Source: Sphingomonas echinoides ATCC 14820
GTDB taxonomy: Bacteria > Pseudomonadota > Alphaproteobacteria > Sphingomonadales > Sphingomonadaceae
Direction of reading: 5' to 3'
DNA length: 64,000 bases
NCBI RefSeq assembly: GCF_000241465.1
Contig: NZ_JH584235.1
Location: 2,178,888 to 2,242,887 of the forward strand
Below the pieces are notes generated by a model, which did not search any database, was not told where the DNA came from, and saw only the letters and a list, made by a program, of their open reading frames with translations. Below are positions 18,100 to 27,092 of this stretch, in pieces (position 1 is the stretch's first letter; each line of letters begins with the position of its first letter). The position numbers were made by a program, and so were the translations under genes.

Positions 18100-18783
18100 A
18101 TGGCAGCGCTCAAATTCTCCTTGATCCCCATGATCGCGATCATGATCGGCGCGCTAGTCGCCGGATGGCGCACGCCCGGCGAGAAGCTGGTCGCGGCCAT
18201 GCAGCACCTCGCGGCCGGCGTGGTGTTCGCCGCCGCTGCGACGGAGATCCTGCCGCTGGTGATGCACGGCAGTTCTCCGACCGCAACGTTGATCGGCGGA
18301 GCGCTGGGCGTCGCTGTGATGCTCGGCCTGAAGGCGGCGGAAAGCCGGTTCAGGGGGCCGGTCGCGCTGCTCGCCGCGATCGGTCTTGATCTGGCGATAG
18401 ACGGCCTTGTTCTCGGCCTCGCCTTTATCGCCGGCGAGAAGGCGGGTTCTTTGCTGGCCGTCGCGCTGACCCTCGAAGTGCTGTTCCTGGCCCTGACCCT
18501 CACCAACGATCTGGCAGGCCGGTATCGCAAGATGAAAGCGATCGGCCTGACCTGCGCGCTGGCGGTGCTGGTGCCGATCGGCGCGCTGATCGCACAGCCG
18601 GTGGCGTTGCTGACGCCGATATGGATCACCGGCTTCCTGAGCTTCGGTCTTATGGCGCTACTCTATCTCGTCACCGAAGAGCTGCTGGTCGAAGCGCACG
18701 AGAAGCCGGACTCGCCGCTTATTAGCGCGATGTTCTTCGTCGGCTTCCTCGTCCTCCTGCTGATCGAGGAAATCATGGTATGA
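18100..18783 (+). CDS. ZIP-like divalent metal transporter
   Basis: 227 residues, about eight membrane helices. HLAAGVVFAAAATEILP and GLDLAIDGLVLGLAF occupy the positions of the ZIP family metal-path helices, and EELLVEAHEK near the C-terminus resembles the ZIP TM5 acidic/His motif. The usual HN.PEG motif is replaced by D..IDG. The next gene, CDF-like, starts at its stop by ATGA. ZIP proteins usually import metal while CDF and P1B proteins export it, so the direction is not certain. Confidence 0.7.
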   Translation: MAALKFSLIPMIAIMIGALVAGWRTPGEKLVAAMQHLAAGVVFAAAATEILPLVMHGSSPTATLIGGALGVAVMLGLKAAESRFRGPVALLAAIGLDLAIDGLVLGLAFIAGEKAGSLLAVALTLEVLFLALTLTNDLAGRYRKMKAIGLTCALAVLVPIGALIAQPVALLTPIWITGFLSFGLMALLYLVTEELLVEAHEKPDSPLISAMFFVGFLVLLLIEEIMV

Positions 18784-19385
18784 CGGCTTCCCCGGATGGG
18801 CAGGTTTCAGTCGAGCGCCGCACGCTCTGGATCGTGCTGCTGCTCAACGTAGTGATCGCCGCGGGCTTCTTCGTGACCGGCCTGATCGGCGATTCCAGCG
18901 CGCTTATCGCCAATGGCGTCGACAACCTCTCCGACACCGCGGTCTATGCCCTCAGCCTGATTGCCCTGAGTCAGGGACGCGCTTGGAAGACGCGGGCTGC
19001 AACAGTGTCCGGCGTCATGCTGCTGATCTTCGCCGGCGGCATCCTGATTGACGTCGGCCGCCGCTATATCCAGGGCAGCGACCCGATCGGGCCGACAATG
19101 ATGGTGATGTCGGCGATTGCCGGCGTCGTGAACTATATCTGTCTGCGACTGCTGCAACGGCTCAAGCAGCCCGATGTTAATCTACGCGCCGCGACCACGT
19201 TCAGCTTCAACGACTTCATCTCTAACGGCGGCATCCTGATTGCTGGGGCGTTGGTGCTCTGGCTGGGAACGAATTGGCCCGATCTACTGGTCGGCCTGGC
19301 TACCGCCCTTATCGCGATCAAGGGCGGCATCGAAATCCTGCGTGATGCGCGCGCAGAAACCAAGACCAACGCGGAGACGGCGTGA
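18780..19385 (+). CDS. Short cation-diffusion-facilitator-like membrane protein
   Basis: 201 residues and six predicted helices. NGVDNLSDTAVYALSL in TM2 and FSFNDFISNGGILIAGALV in TM5 resemble the two CDF metal-site helices, with one Asp replaced by Asn in each. The cytoplasmic C-terminal CDF domain is missing, so it is about 100 residues shorter than typical CzcD. Its stop overlaps the ATG of the following ATPase (TGATG). Likely to act with the ATPase; ion unknown. Confidence 0.7.
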   Translation: MTASPDGQVSVERRTLWIVLLLNVVIAAGFFVTGLIGDSSALIANGVDNLSDTAVYALSLIALSQGRAWKTRAATVSGVMLLIFAGGILIDVGRRYIQGSDPIGPTMMVMSAIAGVVNYICLRLLQRLKQPDVNLRAATTFSFNDFISNGGILIAGALVLWLGTNWPDLLVGLATALIAIKGGIEILRDARAETKTNAETA

Positions 19386-21910
19386 TGACCGAAAAGCTCG
19401 AACTCGATATTCCCGTCCTTCTGCCCGAGGTTCCCGACGCGGCCGATGCCTGTGTCGGGCGCCTCGTCTCGACGTTGAGCGCCAAGCGCGGCGTCGAGCG
19501 CGCGCATGTCCTGCCCGCCGACGGCGATACGGCGGCAAAGCTCTGCATCCATTTCGACGGCGAAGCGCTGCCGCTGTCACGCGTGCGCGACATGGTGCGG
19601 GCGGCAGGCGCCGAGATCAGCGGGCGATACGGTCATGTGACATGGCAGGTCGAAGGGATCGGCCACGAACGCCGCGCCCGTACCGTCGGGGAAACCCTGT
19701 CCCAGGTGCCCGGCGTATTGCAGGCCGATGCCAGCGCCTCGGGCAGCGTCCGTGTCGAATATGACAAAGAACGCGTCGACGAAGCGGCGATCCTCGCGGC
19801 ACTGGGCAGGCTCAAGGTCAAACCCGGCAAGCGGACTGGCTCCGATCAGGCCGGTGATCATGCCGGACACGATCACAACTCCGGCGACCATGCCGGGCAC
19901 GATCACGGCGAAGGCGCGGATAAGCATGGGCCGGGGGATCGCCACGACCATGCCCACGCCAATTTCCTCGGCCCTAATACCGAGCTGATCTTCGCGCTGG
20001 CATGCGGCGCGCTGCTGGCGATCGGCTTCGCGATCGAGAAGCTGGTCGCGGGCGCGCCCGACTGGCTGCCGACCGCTTTCTATGTCGGCGCCTATGTGTT
20101 CGGCGGCTTCTTCACGCTGCGCGAGGCGATCGACAATCTGAAGCTCAAGAAATTCGAGATCGATACGCTGATGCTCGTCGCGGCCGCCGGCGCCGCGGCG
20201 CTCGGCGCCTGGGCGGAAGGCGCGCTGCTGCTGTTCCTGTTCAGCCTCGGCCATGCGCTCGAGCATTATGCGATGGGTCGCGCCAAGCGCGCGATCGAGG
20301 CGCTGGCCGAACTCGCGCCCGACAAGGCGACGGTGCGCCGTGACGGGCAGACGACGGAGATCCCGGTCGAGGAGCTGGTGGTCGGCGACATCGTGGTCGT
20401 GCGCCCCAACGAACGCCTGCCCGCCGACGGCTTCGTCATCAAGGGGTCGAGCGCGATCAACCAGGCCCCCGTCACCGGCGAGAGCATTCCGGTCGACAAG
20501 GAGCCGGTCGCCGATGTCGAGGCGGCGCGCGCGAAGCCCGATGCGGTCGAGGCGACGTCGCGGGTGTTCGCCGGCACGATCAATGGCGGTGCGGCGATCG
20601 AGATCGAAGTGACGCGGCGTTCCAACGAAAGCGCGCTCGCCAAGGTCGTGAAGATGGTGAGCGAAGCGGAGACGCAGAAGTCCCCAACGCAGCGCTTCAC
20701 CGATCGGTTCGAGCGCGTCTTCGTGCCGGCGGTCCTGGCGCTCTCGTTCATCCTGCTGTTCGCGTGGGTCGTGGTCGACGAGCCGTTCCGCGACAGCTTC
20801 TATCGCGCGATGGCGGTGCTGGTCGCGGCCAGCCCCTGCGCGCTAGCGATCGCTACACCCAGCGCGGTGCTGTCCGGCGTCGCGCGGGCCGCCCGTGGCG
20901 GCGTGCTGGTAAAGGGCGGCGCACCGCTCGAAAACCTCGGCTCGCTAAAGGCGATCGCCTTCGACAAGACGGGGACACTGACGGAAGGCCGGCCGCGCAT
21001 CACCGATGTCGTCCCCGTCGACGGCGCGAGCGAAGAGGATCTGTTGGCGCTCGCCATCGCGGTTGAGGGGTTGAGCGATCACCCGCTGGCACAGGCGATT
21101 GTGAAGGATGGACGCGAGCGGTTGGGCGGGCGCGAGCTGCCGACCGCGACCGACCTCAAGAGCCTGACCGGACGCGGCGTCACCGCGACCGTCGACGGCG
21201 AGACGGTATGGATCGGCAAGGCCGAGATGTTCGGCAAGGAGGGTATCCCCACGCTGAACGCGGCCGCGACCGACGCCATCGCCACCCTGCGCGAGGGCGG
21301 GCGCACGACGATGGTGGTGCGCAAAGGCGACAAGGACATCGGCGCGATCGGGCTGATGGATACGCCGCGCGAAGCGGCCAAGGTCGCGCTCAAGCGGCTG
21401 CGCGAGATGGGCATCACCCGGATGATCATGATCTCGGGCGATCATCAGAAGGTGGCGGACGCCATCGCCAAGGATGTCGGGCTCGACGAGGCATGGGGCG
21501 ACCTGATGCCGGAGGACAAGGTTGCCTCGATCAAGAAGCTCGCTGGCGAGGACAAAGTTGCGATGGTTGGCGATGGCGTCAACGACGCGCCGGCGATGGC
21601 GTCGGCGACCGTCGGCATCGCAATGGGCGCTGCGGGCTCGGACGTGGCGCTGGAAACAGCCGACGTCGCGCTGATGGCTGACGATCTCGCGCATCTGCCC
21701 TTCGCGGTGGGGCTGAGCCGCCACACCCGCGGCATCATCCGGCAGAATGTGTTCGTCAGCCTCGGCGTCGTCGCGTTCCTCGTGCCGGCGACAATCCTCG
21801 GCCTGGGCATCGGCCCGGCGGTCGCGATGCATGAAGGCTCGACGCTGCTGGTCGTGTTCAACGCTCTGCGGCTGCTCGCCTACCGCGATCCGGCGCTCAA
21901 CGCAGCATGA
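19385..21910 (+). CDS. P1B-4-type heavy-metal ATPase with degenerate metal-binding domains and a His-rich linker
   Basis: 841 residues. Two ferredoxin-like N-terminal domains lack CxxC: one keeps a single Cys (DACVGRL, C23), the other has GHERR. Residues 157-191 form a His-rich linker with GDHAGHDH twice. The membrane motif is SPCALAIATP, the P1B-4 (Co/Zn/Fe-type, CoaT/CtpD) signature rather than CPC. DKTGTLT, GDGVNDAP and a final HEGSTLLVVFNALRLL are intact. It ends the ZIP-CDF operon and overlaps the HAD remnant by ATGA. Specificity therefore differs from pbrA; Co or Zn is the best guess. Confidence 0.88.
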   Translation: MTEKLELDIPVLLPEVPDAADACVGRLVSTLSAKRGVERAHVLPADGDTAAKLCIHFDGEALPLSRVRDMVRAAGAEISGRYGHVTWQVEGIGHERRARTVGETLSQVPGVLQADASASGSVRVEYDKERVDEAAILAALGRLKVKPGKRTGSDQAGDHAGHDHNSGDHAGHDHGEGADKHGPGDRHDHAHANFLGPNTELIFALACGALLAIGFAIEKLVAGAPDWLPTAFYVGAYVFGGFFTLREAIDNLKLKKFEIDTLMLVAAAGAAALGAWAEGALLLFLFSLGHALEHYAMGRAKRAIEALAELAPDKATVRRDGQTTEIPVEELVVGDIVVVRPNERLPADGFVIKGSSAINQAPVTGESIPVDKEPVADVEAARAKPDAVEATSRVFAGTINGGAAIEIEVTRRSNESALAKVVKMVSEAETQKSPTQRFTDRFERVFVPAVLALSFILLFAWVVVDEPFRDSFYRAMAVLVAASPCALAIATPSAVLSGVARAARGGVLVKGGAPLENLGSLKAIAFDKTGTLTEGRPRITDVVPVDGASEEDLLALAIAVEGLSDHPLAQAIVKDGRERLGGRELPTATDLKSLTGRGVTATVDGETVWIGKAEMFGKEGIPTLNAAATDAIATLREGGRTTMVVRKGDKDIGAIGLMDTPREAAKVALKRLREMGITRMIMISGDHQKVADAIAKDVGLDEAWGDLMPEDKVASIKKLAGEDKVAMVGDGVNDAPAMASATVGIAMGAAGSDVALETADVALMADDLAHLPFAVGLSRHTRGIIRQNVFVSLGVVAFLVPATILGLGIGPAVAMHEGSTLLVVFNALRLLAYRDPALNAA

Positions 21911-22216
21911 AATGGCTGATCGTGTTCGACCTCGACGGGACGCTTGCGGAGAGCAAGCGCCCTTTATCGGCTGAAATGGGGGCGACGTTCGCGCGTCTGC
22001 TGGCCGTGGTCGATGTTGCGGTGATCTCGGGCGGCGACTGACCCCAATTCGATCGGCAAGTCGCCTCGCGCTTGCCGATCGGCGCCGTGCGCGAGCGGCT
22101 GTGGCTGATGCCGACCACTGGTACGAAGCTCTACCGCTGTGTCAACGGTGCATGGCGTGCGATTTATGCCGAGCTGTTCGACGATCGCAGTCGGCTTCGG
22201 CCTGAAATTGCAGCCG
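21907..22216 (+). pseudogene. Truncated HAD-IIB phosphatase (phosphomannomutase-like), killed by a nonsense codon
   Basis: Starts by ATGA overlap with the ATPase and reads MKWLIVFDLDGTLAESKRP through AVISGGD, then TGA at 22039. Translation resumes in the same frame with PQFDRQVASRLPIGAVRERL, then LWLMPTTGTKLYRC and AIYAELFDDR. The intact relative at 42086-42832 reads GGDWPQFEAQVVSRLPI here, so the stop is a single TGG-to-TGA change. Homology fades after about 22216, where the rest of the gene is missing. Confidence 0.85.
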
Positions 22217-22540
22217 TTGCGATGGCTGGCGACAGACAGATGAGTCCCAATCCGCATACCAATGGCGGGGCTCTGATACGCCCTCTGCGGTTATCCGACT
22301 TCGCATCCTACGCGATCCGGTCGTAAGCGCCGCCGGAACCCGGTCTTGTTGAGGGCGGCAGATTAGGACAGCTCGCGGACCCTCACGAAAGGCGGCGAGT
22401 GATGGGTGGTCAGCGGTCAAACGAGATGGGGTGGTTGCCGCCCTCCCCAGACGGCATCGAGATGTGCCAGGATAGTGGAGTTAGGACCACTGAGCGGAAA
22501 GGACGGCAACCGTGTCAAAGGATACAATGATCGGGGTGGA

Positions 22541-22657
22541 CTCCAGGCACTTGAACGTGAGGAACGACTGACGCGTCAGGAGGAAATCACCGCCGAGGTG
22601 GTTGAGCTGGCGGCCGGAGCACGCGCACGCGGCCGAACCCGGACGGTATCGGAGTAA
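22541..22657 (+). pseudogene. Possible C-terminal remnant of an F1-type ATPase gamma subunit
   Basis: The open frame here ends RQEEITAEVVELAAGARARG then a stop. The R-Q-x-x-I-T-x-E-[IV]-x-E-[LI]-x-x-G-A pattern is the signature of the C-terminal helix of AtpG, especially the N-ATPase type. The sequence before it is not AtpG-like and no start is evident, so only a tail would remain. Short match by eye; chance resemblance is possible. Confidence 0.35.
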
Positions 22658-22757
22658 GGGTGGCTGAGATGACGCCGGTGGCGACGTGACTGCCTTGCAT
22701 ACGTTTGCGGCACTGCCATCCGTATCAATACGCATGTTGCGAGCGGTCTTCCCCATT

Positions 22758-22874
22758 CATGGTTGCGCCGGCAGCATCGAGGCGATGCGCGTGGCGCTGC
22801 TCGATGTCGCCGGACAATGCCGGGGCAACGGCCGGCGAGCCTGTCCGATGATCGATAAGCTGGTGGCGCGCTGA
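22758..22874 (+). pseudogene. Possible C-terminal remnant of a MerR-type (CueR-like) regulator
   Basis: Reads SIEAMRVALLDVAGQC then RGNGRRACPMIDKLVAR and a stop. The pattern AM..AL..L...C.G..R..CP.[IL]..L is the usual C-terminus of MerR metal regulators, with the paired metal-binding cysteines. The DNA-binding half is absent. Its place 47 bases before the multicopper oxidase gene suits a lost copper regulator, and MerR-type dyads survive elsewhere in the window. Confidence 0.45.
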
Positions 22875-22920
22875 ATGCTCATTTTGCAAACCGGCGCTAC
22901 GCGCTAACCAAGAGGCGGCC

Positions 22921-24405
22921 ATGACGTTATTGGACCGGCGGACATTGCTGGCGGGCGGGGGCCTGCTCCTGGCGGCGGCGTGTACCCGAAAATTCGCGTC
23001 GCCCGAGCGTGCCGGGACGCTTCCGATCCCGCGCCTGATCGATGCGCGCCAACAGGGCCAGCTGATCAGCCTGCAGGCACAAAAGGGCGAGACCGCGTTC
23101 TTCCCGGGCCGGCGAAGCACCACGCTCGGATATAATGGCAGCTATCTCGGCCCGACGCTGCGGGTTCATCGCGGCGACGATGTGACGATGGCCGTCCGCA
23201 ATAGCCTGTCGGCCGATACGACGGTTCACTGGCACGGGCTGCTGGTGCCGGGAGAACTGGATGGCAGCCCGCACCAGCTGATCGCATCCGGTGCGACCTG
23301 GCGTCCTACGCTACCGATCCGCCAGCCGGCGGCGACCCTCTTCTATCATTCGCACGCGCATGGTTTGACGGGCGAGCAAGTCTATTCCGGGCTGGCGGGC
23401 ATGCTGGTCGTGACGGACGAGGAAGAGCAGGGGCTTGGCCTGCCATCGGACTATGGCGTGGATGATCTCCCGGTACTGATCCAGGATCGGCAATTCGAGG
23501 ACGGCCGTCTGGTCATGCCGACCGGCATGATGATTGCGTCGCAGGGCCGCCGCGGCAACACCATCCTGGTCAACGGCGCACCCACGCCTCGCGCCGACGT
23601 TCCGAACGGTCTGGTGCGGCTGCGGCTCGTGAACGGTTCGAACGCCCGCATCTATGAGCTTTCGTTCAGCGATGATCGGACGTTTCATTGGATCGGCACC
23701 GAGGGCGGTCTCCTGGCGAGGTCCGTTGAACTGCAGGCCATCACCCTGGCGCCGGGTCAGCGTGCAGAGATACTGGTCAGCTTCGCCGACGGCCAGCCGG
23801 TCTCCCTGGTCACCGGCCAAGATGCGAACGCGTCGATGATGGGAATGATGGGAGGCATGGGCATGATGGGCGGCCATCACGACGATGAAGACGACGCTTC
23901 AACGACGGAGACGGTGCTGGCCTTCTCGCCGCGCCCAGGCTTGGGCGGGCGGGCCGCAGCCCCTGTCCCAACGCTCCTGGCAGCACGCACCGTGCCAGAT
24001 CCCGATGCGGCCGTAACGCGCCGGCGCTTCGTGCTCAATATGTCGACGGAAGGGGAGGGGATGATGGGCAGCGATGGCGACGCCCTCACGATCAACGACA
24101 GGTCGTTCGACATTGGCCGCATCGATGAGGAAGTCCGCCTCGGGGACGTCGAGATATGGAAAGTCTCCGGGCGGAAGATGCCACATCCCTTCCATATCCA
24201 TGGCGTGCATTTCGATGTGCTACGCCGCGATGGCGACGACCCGGACGTTCTCGATCAGGGGCCTCGCGATACGATCGTCGTGAAGGAGGCGGTGGAACTG
24301 TTGGTCCGGTTCGACCAGCCGGCGACGAAAGCACCTTTTATGTATCATTGCCATATCCTGGAACATGAGGATGAAGGCATGATGGGGCAATTCACGGTCG
24401 CCTGA
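22921..24405 (+). CDS. cueO: Multicopper oxidase, CueO-like cuprous oxidase
   Basis: 494 residues. Tat-type signal (DRRTLLAGGG) running into a Cys (AAACTRK) that could be a lipobox. Copper ligands: HWHG near residue 103, YHSHAHG, PFHIHGVHF and HCHILEHEDEGMM, the complete T1/T2/T3 set. A Met/His-rich insert (MMGMMGGMGMMGGHHDDED) before the last domain corresponds to the CueO Met-rich region that binds Cu(I). Oxidises periplasmic Cu(I). Distinct from the CopA-type oxidase at 32070-33800. Confidence 0.88.
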   Translation: MTLLDRRTLLAGGGLLLAAACTRKFASPERAGTLPIPRLIDARQQGQLISLQAQKGETAFFPGRRSTTLGYNGSYLGPTLRVHRGDDVTMAVRNSLSADTTVHWHGLLVPGELDGSPHQLIASGATWRPTLPIRQPAATLFYHSHAHGLTGEQVYSGLAGMLVVTDEEEQGLGLPSDYGVDDLPVLIQDRQFEDGRLVMPTGMMIASQGRRGNTILVNGAPTPRADVPNGLVRLRLVNGSNARIYELSFSDDRTFHWIGTEGGLLARSVELQAITLAPGQRAEILVSFADGQPVSLVTGQDANASMMGMMGGMGMMGGHHDDEDDASTTETVLAFSPRPGLGGRAAAPVPTLLAARTVPDPDAAVTRRRFVLNMSTEGEGMMGSDGDALTINDRSFDIGRIDEEVRLGDVEIWKVSGRKMPHPFHIHGVHFDVLRRDGDDPDVLDQGPRDTIVVKEAVELLVRFDQPATKAPFMYHCHILEHEDEGMMGQFTVA

Positions 24406-24837
24406 TCCCGTCCGGAAACTCGCAGAAGACCAGCGAACAGCGGGTGCAGCTCATCGCGGCAGCCAACGCCACGTTTTCTTGCCCCTCGATCGACAGCGAC
24501 CGGCCCTCCCACCCGCATTCAACGCTATCCGCGTGTCATCATGAACGCGCCCGGCTCGTCGATACCGCTTGACCCTGGACTATGGTCCAAGGTCCACAAC
24601 GGCCATCCGGACGATGTCCGGTCCATCGAAGGACTGGAAACGGAGCGTGAGGGGTAACCGCTGCTCCTGCGTATAGGGTTATGGGGAGCCACGCTTGATG
24701 TCTCGTTTCGAAAGCCAACGCCGATTTTCGCTCGCCGGGTGCATGGCGGGAACGATGGCAGAAACCCTGCCTCCGACGCCTGTCGGCGCCTGTCCGCAAA
24801 TCCATTCCAACCTTGTTTGACTGTGGATGACGAGGAG
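24406..24837. other. Intergenic region between cueO and fixL
   Basis: About 430 bases without a convincing gene. It holds the MerR-type dyad listed at 24569-24593. No terminator with a T-tract was seen after cueO. Confidence 0.6.
24569..24593 (+). promoter_or_regulatory. MerR-type operator-like dyad without an obvious -10
   Basis: TTGACC at 24569-24574 opens a dyad in which TGGAC and GTCCA face each other around TATG, inside ACC/GGT ends (24572-24593). This is the architecture of MerR-family operators and is very like the site at 61942-61966. The hexamer 19 bases after TTGACC is CCACAA, a poor -10. Could serve fixL on the plus strand or be a relic of a lost copper operon. Confidence 0.5.
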
Positions 24838-26382
24838 ATGGACGGGGGCATGATTGAGGGCGACAAGGCAAATCGGCATGATGCTGCTTCGGGCACGATC
24901 CTCCAGGTTGTGGAGAGCGCACCAAATTACGCCGTTTATGCGCTTGACCTTGGGGGCCTCGTAACAGTCTGGAACAAGGGCTGTGAAGACATTACGGGAT
25001 GGGCCAGCTCCGACGCGATCGGGAAACACCATTCGTTCCTGTATTGCGCGGAAGATGTCGCGGCGGGCGTTGCGGACAGGCACCTCGCGCAGGTCGAGCA
25101 GCTTGGCAGGGTCGAGCAGGAGTCGTGGCGCGTCCGGAAAAACGGGTCAGAGTTTCTCGCACATCTGACGACGACGGCGCTCCGGGATGAAACCGGCCAG
25201 CTGAGCGGCTATGGCAAGATCCTGCGCGACACCACCGATGAAGCCGCGACCAAGGAAGCGATCGTTGCGCGCGAGCAGCATCTCCAGTCGATCCTGGACA
25301 CCGTGCCCGATGCCATGGTCATTATCGATGAGCGCGGGCTGATAACCTCGTTCAGTGCCGCGGCCGAGCGCTTGTTCGGATATTCGGAAGCGGACGTACT
25401 CGGCGCCAATGTGAGCAGCCTGATGCCGTCACCCGACCGGGAACGGCACGATTCCTATATCGGCCGATATCTGTCCACCGGCGAACGGCGGATCATCGGT
25501 ATTGGCAGGATCGTCGTTGGCCAGCGGAGCGACGGTACCACCTTTCCGATGGAACTCTCGATCGGAGAGGCCGGTCACCGTGGGTATCGTGTCTTCACGG
25601 GCTTCATTCGCGACCTGACAGAAAGCGACCGCAACGAACTGCAGCTCAAGGAACTGCAGGCCGAATTGATCCACGTCTCGCGCCTCAGCGCGATGGGCAC
25701 GATGGCGTCGACGCTGGCCCATGAGTTGAACCAGCCGCTTACCGCGATCGCCAATTATCTGGAAACGACGCGCGACCTGCTTGTCGATCCCGATGCCGAG
25801 ACCGTCGCGATCGTGCGCGACGCGCTCGACGAGGCAGCTAAGGAATCCCACCGCGCGGGGCATATCGTCCGAAGACTTCGTGATTTCGTGGCGCGAGGGG
25901 AGACCGAGAAGCGGATCGAGGATTTGCCGCGGCTGATTGAGGAAGCCTCTGCTCTCGGCCTTGTCGGTGCCCGTGAACGAGGCGTTCGCAGCTTTTTCGA
26001 TTTTGATCCGGCGGCCTCGCCGGTGCTCGCCGATCGCATACAGGTCCAGCAAGTTCTCGTGAATCTGATCCGCAATGCGGTCGAGGCGATGGCGCAGGTC
26101 GCCATTCGCGACCTGACGATCACGACACGGCGGCGGCCGAAGGGGATGGTTCAGGTGTCGGTGGCGGACACGGGCCCCGGCATATCCGAGCAGGTCGCGC
26201 CCCAACTTTTCGAAGCCTTTGTAAGCAGCAAGACCGACGGCATGGGCCTTGGCCTTTCGATCTGTCGAACGATCATCGAAGCCCATGGCGGCCGGATCTG
26301 GACCGAGGGTGCCCCAAACGGAGGTGCTGCTTTTCATTTCACGCTGATGCAGGCCCGCCCGGAGGATGAGCATGACGCCTAA
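24838..26382 (+). CDS. fixL: FixL-type oxygen-sensing histidine kinase with heme PAS domain
   Basis: About 514 residues from ATG 24838 (ATG 24850 also possible). PAS1 spans roughly 18-135 and PAS2 150-265. PAS2 contains the FixL heme-pocket sequence RERHDSYIGRYLSTGERR followed by IGIGR, with His204 as expected proximal heme ligand and Arg224 as the gas-sensing arginine. H-box HELNQPL with phospho-acceptor His295, then N, G1 and G2 boxes of the ATPase domain (DTGPGIS, GMGLGLS). No membrane helices. Overlaps fixJ. Should autophosphorylate when oxygen is low. Confidence 0.88.
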   Translation: MDGGMIEGDKANRHDAASGTILQVVESAPNYAVYALDLGGLVTVWNKGCEDITGWASSDAIGKHHSFLYCAEDVAAGVADRHLAQVEQLGRVEQESWRVRKNGSEFLAHLTTTALRDETGQLSGYGKILRDTTDEAATKEAIVAREQHLQSILDTVPDAMVIIDERGLITSFSAAAERLFGYSEADVLGANVSSLMPSPDRERHDSYIGRYLSTGERRIIGIGRIVVGQRSDGTTFPMELSIGEAGHRGYRVFTGFIRDLTESDRNELQLKELQAELIHVSRLSAMGTMASTLAHELNQPLTAIANYLETTRDLLVDPDAETVAIVRDALDEAAKESHRAGHIVRRLRDFVARGETEKRIEDLPRLIEEASALGLVGARERGVRSFFDFDPAASPVLADRIQVQQVLVNLIRNAVEAMAQVAIRDLTITTRRRPKGMVQVSVADTGPGISEQVAPQLFEAFVSSKTDGMGLGLSICRTIIEAHGGRIWTEGAPNGGAAFHFTLMQARPEDEHDA

Positions 26383-26998
26383 ACGTACTGTCCATTTGGT
26401 TGATGACGAAGAATCCATCCGCAAGTCGGCCGGCTTCATGCTGAAGACATCGGGATTTGCCGTGCAGACCTACGCCTCCGGCATTGCGTTTCTGAAAGCC
26501 GTAAAGACCGCTGAGCCGGGATGTATTCTGCTCGACGTTCGCATGCCCGGCATGGACGGACTCGAGGTCCAGGAGGTGCTTGCCGAGCGCGGTATCACCA
26601 TGCCGGTGATCGTTTTGACCGGGCACGGCGATGTCGGGATCGCGGTGCGCGTCATGAAGGCGGGGGCGGTCGATTTCCTGGAGAAGCCGTTCGAGAAGAG
26701 CGCGCTCCTGGCCTCGATCGGCGTGGCTTTCTCGAGGCTCGATAAGTCCGACGCGCGGTCGCTTCGCGAAGCCGAGGCGAGGGTGCGGGTCGCGGTGCTC
26801 ACGCCTCGCGAACGAGAGGTTCTCATCGGCCTGGCCAACGGGTTTCCCAACAAGACGATCGCCTATGACCTCGACATATCGACTCGAACGGTGGAAGTGC
26901 ACCGCGCAAACCTCATGACCAAGCTCGAAGTGCACAGCCTGTCGGATGCGCTCAGGATAGCATTTGCCGCCGGATTGGGCGATTTGCCAGAACCCTGA
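26372..26998 (+). CDS. fixJ: FixJ-type response regulator
   Basis: 208 residues. Receiver domain with acidic pair D11-D12, phospho-Asp55 (LLDVRMPGMDG), the switch Thr in VIVLTGHGD and Lys in EKPF. C-terminal LuxR-type helix-turn-helix (LTPREREVLIGLANGFPNKTIAYDLDISTRTVEVHRANLM). ATG 26372 sits six bases after GGAGG and overlaps the fixL stop. Cognate partner of FixL; usually activates fixK or similar hypoxia genes, neither of which is visible here. Confidence 0.88.
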   Translation: MTPKRTVHLVDDEESIRKSAGFMLKTSGFAVQTYASGIAFLKAVKTAEPGCILLDVRMPGMDGLEVQEVLAERGITMPVIVLTGHGDVGIAVRVMKAGAVDFLEKPFEKSALLASIGVAFSRLDKSDARSLREAEARVRVAVLTPREREVLIGLANGFPNKTIAYDLDISTRTVEVHRANLMTKLEVHSLSDALRIAFAAGLGDLPEP

Positions 26999-27092
26999 GC
27001 TTGGGATCACTACGTAGCGACGGCCTCCTGTTCATTTGCGATGCATGCCGAGGATCCGAGGGTGGATCGGCTAAGAGGCAGCATCGTCGGTC

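Larger units (their letters stand above)
22217..22920. other. Non-coding scar with gene remnants between the ATPase operon and cueO
   Basis: Some 700 bases with no intact gene. Besides the two candidate remnants listed separately (22541-22657 and 22758-22874), I see no terminal inverted repeats, transposase or tRNA. An AGAGGCGG Shine-Dalgarno for the next gene lies at its end. Confidence 0.6.

Noticed and set aside
22217-22920. Insertion sequence as cause of the scar
   Set aside because: No transposase frame, terminal inverted repeats or target duplication could be found.
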